Below, piece after piece: positions 11,661 through 20,536 of a stretch of 64,000 nucleotides of DNA (position 1 is the first letter of the stretch; each line of letters starts with the position of its first letter). Location: positions 13,360,601-13,424,600 of the forward strand of contig OY987237.1 of assembly GCA_963920705.1 (NCBI GenBank), given 5' to 3'. The translations under genes were made by a program, and so were the position numbers. A model generated the notes under the pieces. The model had not been told where the DNA came from and ran no database searches. It saw only the letters and a program-made list of their open reading frames with translations. Origin of the DNA: Odiellus spinosus. Taxonomy: Eukaryota > Arthropoda > Arachnida > Opiliones > Phalangiidae.

Positions 11661-11666
11661 AATAAA
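11661..11666 (+). promoter_or_regulatory. Candidate polyadenylation signal of IR copy 1
   Basis: An AATAAA hexamer lies 207 nt after the stop codon of IR copy 1. No better candidate lies between them. The region is AT-rich, so chance occurrence is quite possible. Confidence 0.3.
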
Positions 11667-11824
11667 TATTTTAATTCACATTAATCAATTTTCATTTAAA
11701 TTTTTACAATTGAGTTAAATAATTAACTGAAATTTAATCATATTCGGTGTGACATGACCGATGGGTCAAAAAAAGAGTCAGAAAAGGGTCAATAAAGCCA
11801 CGTTCGCGCAGGAAAGGTCAAATT

Positions 11825-11940
11825 AGCTGCGTTCATACTAGGATTTCAAATCGATTTAAACCATTTCATAACGTTTCGTTAGAGTCGTGTGAACGGGAAA
11901 CCGTCTATTCTCGAATCGACCCCTTTACTGATGAGTCCGG
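11825..11940. mobile_element. Dom-D repeat fragment
   Basis: The sequence gctgcgttcatactagg begins a copy that continues with atcgatttaaaccatttcat, cgttagagtcgtgtgaacgg and tctcgaatcgac. It matches the left half of the complete element at 56,321-56,495. The right half is missing. Confidence 0.7.
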
Positions 11941-11967
11941 CATCATGGGAGGGGGGAATGCATTTTT

Positions 11968-12179
11968 AGTGGGCTGAAACAAGACGTTCTACAATCGACC
12001 AATCGTAAAATAGCGAAACAAATTAATGTCTTTCGAATCAAAAGGTGAAGAAAAGAGAGAGAAAAAAAAGAAATTCGATTTTCTTGATGGATTGGAATAA
12101 AATCACATTTCAAAGAGGATTCGCCTTTCACGAGATAAACACGCGTGTCTTTAAATCTTAAATCACCGTGTTTTAGAAA
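11968..12179 (+). promoter_or_regulatory. Duplicated upstream block of IR copy 2 (candidate promoter/5' UTR)
   Basis: Counterpart of 7,390-7,616. The homology runs up to the start codon and again ends in a gttttag acceptor-like run directly before the ATG context. Small insertions and deletions separate the two, so the duplication is not brand new. Confidence 0.45.
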
Positions 12180-15100
12180 ATGCGGAAAGGTCTTTTACCT
12201 TTACTCGAACTACTAATTATTCTGCGCTTCATTTGCTTAATTTATGGACAAGAATTAACTCAAGTAACTGGTAAGATTTATAGGAATTTGTTTTGGAAAA
12301 ATAGTAATTACTCGGATACGTGTACGCGAAGTTTATTGTGGTCAATAGATATTAGCAGAAGCCGATGAAACCCTCCTTTGAAGTCTACTACTCTAATGTT
12401 CCATATAGCGCTCCTCTCTGTATGGGTAAAATTCCCAATTTTATGAGATCGGAGGGGTCCTACTTCGTACCCTACTGTCTACGGAAAATTGGAAATTCTC
12501 TCTCTCCACAAACGACGACGTTTTTTTGACGAACTCCAAGGCTGCTAGAGATATTCGCTCGACGAACTCCCGCTCCGAAAATATCTACCGTTAGGAGGCG
12601 TACGAATCGCGCTTTTTAAAACTAACCCATACAGAGAGGGGTAGACAAGACCATGGAGTAATAGCATTTTGAAAAACTGAGTTTCGAAACGTGTGCCATG
12701 ACCTGAAATAGCTAACGACCCGTGTATAATATTAAATTTTCTTTGCACCATTGCCCTTTTTATCAAAGCCAGATTTACTAACATTCACTCTGAATGCCTA
12801 TTGTTAAAGTCCCAAATATGGCGCCTCAAATAACCCTCGTAGCTGAAAACTTCAAGGCGACCTTTTTTTTTAAGAAATTTAATATTAAAAACCGTGGCAA
12901 ATAATTTCAAAATTTATGGTGAATTGGGCCATGTTAATTATTAATAAGCCTAGCGAATGAAGTTATACCAATTCCTTTTATTTGAAAACTAAAGCGTAAA
13001 TCCGTTAAAGTTAGATTGACGTACGCGTTCGCGTTCCGAGTCAAAATAGTTGAAAGAGAATAGATATTTACGATTTTATACGTAATTTTGACTTGGTCAA
13101 CACCCTAATCTTTGTCACTATAAACAGCGCCTGCTTTCGTGAAATAGCGATTGTTCGTGTTCGCGACAATCAAATTATTTATGATCACGCAATCATGAAA
13201 TGACCGAATCAATATTGACATCGCTCGAAGCTATTTTGTAATTTTTTGTTCAATTACTTTTTTTTTTTTTTGTCGTCTTTCACAGTCAAGCCAACGATAA
13301 AGACAACATCGGCGCCCGCTTGCGCGTGTTGCGAATCTTGTTCGGTTGGCGACACACTCGCCAACAAAGTGATCTATAGCGGAAAGAACCGCAGACGAAA
13401 AATTTGCAAAGATGTATCCCCACCCAGGGAAAGGGACCCCTCTTACCAATGGACAGAGAGAAAGACGTATAGTCCCATTTTGATAGTCGTCGAAACGGTA
13501 ATTAGGACAGGCGGAAATTTAATTCCAGCAGAAATACATTCTTGAAAATGAGAAATGAGCGATTAACCGAGTTTTTATGGTATCAGTCTCAAAAGGCCAT
13601 GGTCTCGTACACTTCAGAGGGAACTTTTGAGTTTTCTTTATAGTCTGATGCCATGATATAAGCGTTAAGAAGGGCTAAGCCCTCTGGCAGAAAAGAATGG
13701 CGCCTCTTTTGGAGTATCTGTAGACCCTGGCCATTAGTCCAAATGGCCATAAATAAAATGCTCTCGTATGCGTATTGTAGTGATCTCATCACAGTCTAAA
13801 ATAGTATATTTGTAATTCCCACCAATCTATATCTCTTAGTTCTTTTCCTGATCACGTATGCGCCATCTAGAGAGTGGAGAATAGAGACTATACGGCGTAG
13901 TAGATCGGGATGAGATGAGAGAATAGACGCTCAAAAATAAAGATTAGATTTGTTGTATTTAAACGGTGTTAATCAGTTAATTGAACACACGCAAACCTTA
14001 CATTGGCGACGGAGATGGGATACGCTTCATAAGAATATATGTTCGTACAGTATACCTTCGTTATTTAATCAAATCATCATATCGACCTAGCCAAGGCTTC
14101 CCGTCCAGCTTTTGTTTCTCTCTTCTCCGACTATGGCCTTATCGCTTCCGGCCGTTCTGCCTTTCGACGTTCACGCAGATTCCGCTAATCTTAACGCGGC
14201 ATGGAAAAAATGGCGAAATAAGTTCGAAAACTATTTACTAGCATCGGGTGTTAAAGATGACGCCAGACAAAAGGCGCTACTGTTACATTGTGTGGGAGAT
14301 TCGGTGCAAGACATTTTCTACGCTCTCCCCGGAAACGAAGCGACCGCTACGTACGCTGATGCTACCGCACTTTTGACAGCGCACTTCGCCCCAAAACAGA
14401 ACATTGACTTTGAAGTTTTCAAGTTCCGAGAAGCACGGCAGAAAGAAAATGAGTCAGTGGATGATTATCATATTCGTCTCCGGTCACTAGCCAGCTTTTG
14501 TGCTTTTCCTGACTTAGACGTAGAACTTAAGCGCCACATCGTACAAACCTGTACCTCAAAGAAACTTCGACGCGCTGCCTTCGAGAACAAATCGCTCGAT
14601 CTTTCCAAACTCTTAGAAAAGGCTAGATTAATGGAAATGTCAGAGGCCCAATCATCTACGATAGAACATACTAACCACAAGATGTCCGGACACCAGGAGG
14701 TAACTCACTTCATGACCAACAACTCACCAAAATCAGCTAATCAGCCGAACAGAGCACGATCGTACCAATCTCGTCCTGTTGCAAACACCACCTCCCAATC
14801 GGGGCAAAATAGCAGTTGTGGGTTATGTGGTGGACGTTATCCCCATACCAAGTTTCCTTGCCCCGCACGAGGCAAAACATGCAGTAATTGCGGTAAACTA
14901 AACCATTTCAGCAAAGTCTGCAGAACCGCCACATCATCACCAGGCAATAAACAAGTATCTTCTCGTAATCACCAACCTACCTCAAATACCACCTCGAACA
15001 ACCGTCGTAACCAGCGATCGCGTGTAAATACTATTCAAACTTCTCCGACCTCCGCGAAAGATGATGACACAGAATTTTTATTCACACTTTTCCAAAGTTC

Positions 15101-18100
15101 AAGTGAAATATCACGCTCATTACCCCTACTTGATGTCACCATCGGCACCAATAAAATCACCCTTCTTATGGACACAGGAGCCGGTGTCAATCTTCTGAAC
15201 AGTCAGACTTACCACCAGCTAGATATCAAACCCGTACTGGAACCATCTCCAATGAAAATATACCCGTATGGATCAATTAACCCTCTCAAACTGCTTGGAC
15301 ACTTTGAAACTGAAATCAAGACAAATACCAAGCAATCCACGGGAATTTTCTATGTCACCAGCGATAAAGGACACAGCTCACCATCAATAATTGGGTATCC
15401 TAGTTTATGTGATTTACAGCTCATTAATGTACCAGACCGATTCCGCCAAACCATCAATACGGTCTCCCGTGACACTATACTTATGAAGTATCCGAATCTT
15501 TTTAGCGGTATCGGCCTACTTAAGGGTGTAATAATCACTCTTGCTATAGACAAAACAATCACACCCATTGCCCAACCACACCGCCGAATTCCTTTTCATC
15601 TTCGAGAAGCCCTTGACGAAGAGTTAAACCAATTAATGACTGATGATATTATAGAACCCGTCACTGGGCAAAGTACGTGGGTTTCACCAGTCGTTTTGGT
15701 CGTAAAGGGACCGACGCCTAAACAATCGCCAACAAATACGTCACACCGAATTATCAACCCAGAAGATTCTACCAAGAATCCAAAGGAGCTTAACACCAAG
15801 ACGAAACTTCGTCTTTGTGTCGACATGAGACTGGCCAACAAAGCGATAATCCGTGTTAGACATGTCATGCCCACCATCGAAGATGTTATTAACAGGTTGA
15901 ACGGCGCCACTGTCTTCTCCAAATTAGACCTTAATAAAGGGTACCACCAGTTGCTACTAGATGAATCGTCTCGCGATATAACCACTTTCAGCACTCATCG
16001 CGGTCTCTATAGATATAAAAGACTCAGTTTTGGTATCAGCTCCGCCGCAGAGATTTTTCATCATTCGATCTACTGCATCATCCAAGATATTGAAGGTTGC
16101 TTCAATATTTCAGATGACATCCTGGTTTTTGGCAAGAACTTCCATGACCATGACAAAACCCTTGACCACGTTTTGCGGCGCCTATCTGAACACAACGTCA
16201 CACTCAACTTAGCAAAATGCGACTTTCGCAAGACTGAGTTGGAGTTTTATGGTCACGTCTTTGGGAAGTTTGGAGTATCGGCACAACCAGCAAAAATCAA
16301 ATCACTGCAAATTATCACACAGCCCCAGACACCGGATGAAATACGGAGCCTTTTGGGTTTGGCAACCTACTGCTCGCGCTTTATTCCTAACTTCTCTGAC
16401 GTCACTCTTCCGTTAAGAGTGCTCACCAAAAAAGATACTGAATGGAAATGGACTGAGGCACAAGATAAATCCTTACGAATTCTGCGTACGCACCTCGCAA
16501 AAGACACCATCTTGTCGTATTTCGATCCGTCGAAGACAACCATCATCTTCGTGGACGCTAGTCCCACCGGCCTCGGTGCCATTTTAACCCAAATGGACCC
16601 CGTATCGCATGTTTCCATAATCTCTTTCGCTAGCAAGGCCCTTACTGACGTAGAGACACGCTATTCCCAAACCGAACGCGAGGCATTGGCGGTGGTGTGG
16701 AGCTGTGAACACTTTCACCTGTACATTTACGGTTCGCAGTTCACAGTCGTCACCGACCATCTACCTCTCCTCACCTTACTGGGAAATCCAAAGGCAAAGA
16801 CGTCAGCCCGCCTTGAGCGATGGAATCTCCGCCTCGCGCCGTACGACATGCTACTAGAATATAAACCTGGAAAATTTAATCCAGCCGATTATCTTTCGCG
16901 ACACCCGACGCGTCTTCCACAAGACTCTCGTTGTCTCTCTCTGGCAACCGAACTTCACGTGCACCAGATAATCCTCCACGCGGTACCGAAAGCGGTCACC
17001 TACTATGAAGTCAAACAGGCGTCGGATGGCGATAAACTCACACAGGAAATCATCAAACGCTTTCGATCCGATCGTTGGGTTGTATCATCCTCAGAAGACA
17101 ATCAAGACATGATAAAACGTTTCGAAGCTGTAAAATCGCAACTTACCGTTATGGATGGCATAATAGTAAAGGAACACCGTATCTACATTCCCACATCTCT
17201 CCAACCACGCGTCATCGCTATCGCGCATGAAGGGCATCTCGGACTCACGAAAACCAAACAACTTCTACGCACTAAGGTATGGTTCCCGAACATGGATACA
17301 CTAGTTGAGCAAACTCTTCGTAGTTGTGTTCCATGTCTCGCGGCGACTCCTCACACCGTGAAAGAACCCCTTCAAATGACCAAGCTCCCTGACAAACCCT
17401 GGTCACACATTGCAATTGATCACCTAGGCCCGTTTAAGAATGGACAATATTTACTGGTTCTGATAGATGAGCGTACTCGCTTTCCTATTGCAGAAGTCGT
17501 CCCTTCCACCTCTGTTGAGGCTAACGTGAACGTTTTAACCAAGATCTTCGCCCTATTCGGCCTTCCAGATATCATAAAAACGGATAATGGTCCACCTTTT
17601 AATGCACACGCCTTTACTGCCTACCTCAACAGCCTCGGTATTCATCATCGCAAAATCACGCCTTATTGGCCTCAGGCCAATGGTACCGCAGAAAGGTTCA
17701 TGGCCTCACTCAACAAAACTATCCGCGCAGCTGAGGTAGCTGGCACGGCGTGGAAGGAAGAGCTTCAAAGGTTCCTCTCAAATTATCGCCATACACCACA
17801 CAGCACGACAGGGTTCCCACCGTCCGAGCTCCTATTTGGCAGGTCACTGAAAACCAAACTTCCGTCTGGTCCATCCGTGCTTCCTAGTCATGCATCTGCT
17901 TTACCGCACAACGACAGTTGCCAGAAGGACAAGATGAAACTATATCATGACAAACACAAACGCACGAAACCTCATCGGCTACGGGTTGGCGATTCAGTGC
18001 TCGTAAAAGCTAACCGCGCGAACAAAATGTCCCCCTTTTTTGACCCAATACCTTACCGGGTTACAGCAATAAATGCCTCAATGGTCACCGCTGAAAGACA

Positions 18101-20536
18101 TGGACAGTTCATAACGCGCAACTCTTCCTTTTACAAACTAGTACCTCCACCTGGTGCACTAATCCCTACCGACGACCCGGTCGTTCCTGAAGTCAACCAA
18201 CCACTACCGGTAGAGGTGCCAGTGGAAGTTCCTAAAGACACTCCAAATCCACCACATGGAAGATATAACCTCAGACAAAACAGACACGCACCGAAAAGAC
18301 TAATCGTTACTATATAGCTTGTTCAATAATATTACGTGATGTGATCTTTTAAATTAATCCTAAAGAAAAAGGAGATGTAGTGATCTCATCACAGTCTAAA
18401 ATAGTATATTTGTAATTCCCACCAATCTATATCTCTTAGTTCTTTTCCTGATCACGTATGCGCCATCTAGAGAGTGGAGAATAGAGACTATACGGCGTAG
18501 TAGATCGGGATGAGATGAGAGAATAGACGCTCAAAAATAAAGATTAGATTTGTTGTATTTAAACGGTGTTAATCAGTTAATTGAACACACGCAAACCTTA
18601 CACGTATGAGCCCCTGGTCTAAATCAACCTTGTGGTTTGATTTGCCATCAAACTTTTAAGGGGTATAGAGATCAGCGCTGATATCATGTTTACTATTAAT
18701 TCCCACTCCTAGTATATACTTATAAGTGTTTTCTTTTATTACGTCGGACGCGTCAGTTTCTGCCTTACATTAACGTGTCAGGATACAGCTCCGAAGATTT
18801 GGAGATTAATGGTCCTATGGCCGACTTACTCGCCGTTCTGGCTCAAACGATAAAATTCCAGTTAGTTTTTATCACGCTTTTACGAATTGAAAATTCTAAT
18901 CAGCATTTATAGGTACTGTTTAGTGAGAAATCCAGACATGGACTTTGGCGCGAGATTTCAGAACCTAACGTACACGGGAATATACGGCATGATGCAAAAT
19001 AACGACGTTGACATAGCTTTAGGTCCCATCTTCCGGACAGTTGACAGAGCCAAAATTATGGACTTCTCCACCTCGGTTCATTTCGAAACGCTCGGGGCAC
19101 TTTTCGGGAAACCCACTATCAAACGAAATGTCTACAATTACGCCATGGCCTTTACTTGGCAGGTAAGCGTTTTAGTTTATCGGGCGAGTAGTGGATGGCG
19201 TCAATTTTAGTTTGACCAACATAACATCGTTTTCATTGGACCTGCGCTGATTTTTAGGTTTGGTTGGTTATTTTAATAAATTTGTTTTGCGTCGGAGCCA
19301 CGGCTGTTTTTCTGTACACTTGCGGACCAGATCCCACAAAGAATTATCCTTTGACCCTTGATTTTGCAGTCGAACAGTTTTGGCTCTTCTTCGGAGTCAT
19401 GGTCTCGCAAGGTAGGTGATCTACGTCACGCGAAGCTTCCTCCTAAAATCCTGATTCGTTTAAGGTATGGATTCTCCGCCTCGGAGATGTCCGGTTCGGG
19501 TCTTGAATTCTTTCTGGTGGTTGGTGGCTATCGTCTTGTCCGCTTATTACAATAGCAAGTTAATCGCCCTAATGGTTACTGTCAAAAGTTACAATTCCCT
19601 CGACGATTTACTTCAGCCAGACAGAGACACCAACATTCTCATATCAGCCAGTACTTTGGCCGACGTCAAAGTAATTAAAAGTCGATTCAATTACTCGAGT
19701 ACTTTGATTCGCTCAATCGTTCTCGATGCGTTTTCGTCACGCAGGATACCAAGTCCATCTACAATGCCCTGAAGTTCAAATCGGACAACGGTTCCGACTC
19801 GGACGTTTTGAACGACCAAAACATGGACTTGGTAGCGACTGGAGACTACGCCATCGTGGCTTTTCAATCGTCGATTCAAATGGCCGTCGCTCGTCGCTTC
19901 AAGGACAGAGAAGAGTGCGAATTCAACGCCGGGACTGACTCTTACCTTTTCAGCAAAGACATGTCCATCGGTTACAGTAAAAAAATGAGCCAAATCTTGA
20001 GACGAAAAATCGATTTAGCGTAAGTTAACGAGATTTTTTTTTTCCCGTCCAAGATACGGTCCGTCTAATATTAGAATCCCACGAAAGACACCAACTTATC
20101 TATCGGTAAAACGTACAATATCGTGATCTTTCGTATCAGATTAAACGACTTGTACGAAAAAGGAGTTTTCAAGGCGATGTTGCGTCACATTCTGAACAGT
20201 CATGTGAAGTGCATGTTGTCGGCGAGCGTCGGAGGCGGGTCCATGAGTATGGATGACGTAACGGGAATAATGTTGCTCTGGTTGTACGGAATGACTTCGG
20301 CTTTGGTCCTTCTAATGATAGAAGGATTGTGTTACTTTTTCAAATCCCACAAGACATCGACCAAAATAAGGGCTGGAAAAATGAAAGAAACCTTGACGGA
20401 ATCGATCAAGAATCGCGGACGAGGAAGCGACGAAGCTTCCGGTTTTGCCGAACGGAGATTAATTCGTCGAAGACAGAGCCGGGGTTTTAACAATAGACCA
20501 TTTTATTTGGCCTACAATTACAGATTGCCTCACTAG
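12180..20536 (+). CDS. IR-like ionotropic glutamate receptor, copy 2 (7 exons, gypsy in intron 2, shared frame break)
   Basis: Exons are 12180-12270, 13286-13497, 18757-18860, 18913-19162, 19258-19411, 19465-20019 and 20140-20536. Exons 1-5 have exactly the same lengths as in copy 1, with the same phases, and the amino-acid sequences are close throughout, so the genes are tandem duplicates. Shared features are the signal peptide, the CACCESC linker, the S1 Arg in TVDRAKIMDFS, the SQG pore end, the SAYYNSKLIALM gate region and M4. Differences: a 6-nt in-frame insertion in exon 6 near 19,730; a stop six codons earlier at the C-terminus; and a 4.8-kb gypsy element in intron 2, same orientation. 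The frame breaks at 19,671-19,681, the homologous position to copy 1. Without the gypsy, intron 2 would be about 430 bp. Coding status has the same uncertainty as copy 1. Confidence 0.8.
12356..12664. mobile_element. M7-a MITE (3'-truncated) in IR copy 2 intron 1
   Basis: The left end CAGAAGCCGATGAAACCCTC and the whole interior of M7-a are present. The right terminal repeat stops after gagtaatag, and the last 30 or so bases are lost. No target duplication can be seen because of the truncation. It lies 86 bp downstream of exon 1. Confidence 0.85.
13776..14002 (+). repeat. 5' LTR
   Basis: 227 bp, starting TGTAG and ending TTACA, so the termini are TG...CA. It contains AATAAA at 13,936-13,941, a plausible polyadenylation signal at the R/U5 side. 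No obvious TATA box was seen. I compared it base by base with the 3' LTR and found no difference. Confidence 0.96.
14004..14020 (+). other. Candidate primer-binding site
   Basis: TGGCGACGGAGATGGGA begins two bases after the 5' LTR. It starts with TGG, complementary to a tRNA CCA end, and 'TGGCGAC' openings are known in insect gypsy-group elements. Which tRNA primes cannot be told without a tRNA set. Confidence 0.6.
14133..18317 (+). CDS. gag-pol: Gag-Pol polyprotein of the gypsy element, single frame
   Basis: About 1,394 residues counting from the ATG at 14,133; an open frame extends slightly upstream without an ATG. Order: Gag with capsid-like N-terminal region; two Cys clusters, the second a CCHC knuckle at residues 250-263 (CSNCGKLNHFSKVC); aspartic protease with D-T-G at about 347; reverse transcriptase with LCVDMRLANK, FSKLDLNKGYHQ and catalytic S-D-D at about 660-662 (S in place of the usual Y or a hydrophobic residue); RNase H (FVDASPTGLGAIL, first Asp at about 808); integrase with an HHCC zinc site from about 1,032 and D1096, D1151, E1187, spaced D-35-E; then a GPY/F-like module (FDPIPYRV). 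Gag and Pol are fused with no frameshift or stop between them, which occurs in some gypsy lineages. The frame appears fully intact. Confidence 0.96.
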   Translation: MALSLPAVLPFDVHADSANLNAAWKKWRNKFENYLLASGVKDDARQKALLLHCVGDSVQDIFYALPGNEATATYADATALLTAHFAPKQNIDFEVFKFREARQKENESVDDYHIRLRSLASFCAFPDLDVELKRHIVQTCTSKKLRRAAFENKSLDLSKLLEKARLMEMSEAQSSTIEHTNHKMSGHQEVTHFMTNNSPKSANQPNRARSYQSRPVANTTSQSGQNSSCGLCGGRYPHTKFPCPARGKTCSNCGKLNHFSKVCRTATSSPGNKQVSSRNHQPTSNTTSNNRRNQRSRVNTIQTSPTSAKDDDTEFLFTLFQSSSEISRSLPLLDVTIGTNKITLLMDTGAGVNLLNSQTYHQLDIKPVLEPSPMKIYPYGSINPLKLLGHFETEIKTNTKQSTGIFYVTSDKGHSSPSIIGYPSLCDLQLINVPDRFRQTINTVSRDTILMKYPNLFSGIGLLKGVIITLAIDKTITPIAQPHRRIPFHLREALDEELNQLMTDDIIEPVTGQSTWVSPVVLVVKGPTPKQSPTNTSHRIINPEDSTKNPKELNTKTKLRLCVDMRLANKAIIRVRHVMPTIEDVINRLNGATVFSKLDLNKGYHQLLLDESSRDITTFSTHRGLYRYKRLSFGISSAAEIFHHSIYCIIQDIEGCFNISDDILVFGKNFHDHDKTLDHVLRRLSEHNVTLNLAKCDFRKTELEFYGHVFGKFGVSAQPAKIKSLQIITQPQTPDEIRSLLGLATYCSRFIPNFSDVTLPLRVLTKKDTEWKWTEAQDKSLRILRTHLAKDTILSYFDPSKTTIIFVDASPTGLGAILTQMDPVSHVSIISFASKALTDVETRYSQTEREALAVVWSCEHFHLYIYGSQFTVVTDHLPLLTLLGNPKAKTSARLERWNLRLAPYDMLLEYKPGKFNPADYLSRHPTRLPQDSRCLSLATELHVHQIILHAVPKAVTYYEVKQASDGDKLTQEIIKRFRSDRWVVSSSEDNQDMIKRFEAVKSQLTVMDGIIVKEHRIYIPTSLQPRVIAIAHEGHLGLTKTKQLLRTKVWFPNMDTLVEQTLRSCVPCLAATPHTVKEPLQMTKLPDKPWSHIAIDHLGPFKNGQYLLVLIDERTRFPIAEVVPSTSVEANVNVLTKIFALFGLPDIIKTDNGPPFNAHAFTAYLNSLGIHHRKITPYWPQANGTAERFMASLNKTIRAAEVAGTAWKEELQRFLSNYRHTPHSTTGFPPSELLFGRSLKTKLPSGPSVLPSHASALPHNDSCQKDKMKLYHDKHKRTKPHRLRVGDSVLVKANRANKMSPFFDPIPYRVTAINASMVTAERHGQFITRNSSFYKLVPPPGALIPTDDPVVPEVNQPLPVEVPVEVPKDTPNPPHGRYNLRQNRHAPKRLIVTI
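18362..18375 (+). other. Polypurine tract
   Basis: AAAGAAAAAGGAGA lies immediately before the 3' LTR and is uninterrupted purine. It is the expected plus-strand primer site. Position and composition are canonical. Confidence 0.9.
18376..18602 (+). repeat. 3' LTR
   Basis: 227 bp, identical by eye to the 5' LTR, ending TTACA and followed by the CGTAT target duplication. Its polyadenylation signal could end transcripts of the host receptor gene inside intron 2, since both run in the same direction. Confidence 0.96.

Larger units (their letters stand above)
13776..18602 (+). mobile_element. Complete Ty3/gypsy LTR retrotransposon
   Basis: A 4,827-bp element is flanked by a perfect 5-bp target duplication, CGTAT (13,771-13,775 and 18,603-18,607). 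It has two 227-bp LTRs, a primer-binding site, a single gag-pol frame and a polypurine tract, in canonical order. By eye the LTRs are identical over their full length and the frame has no stop, so the insertion is very recent and may be active. It lies in sense orientation in intron 2 of IR copy 2. No envelope-type frame is present downstream of pol. Confidence 0.97.
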
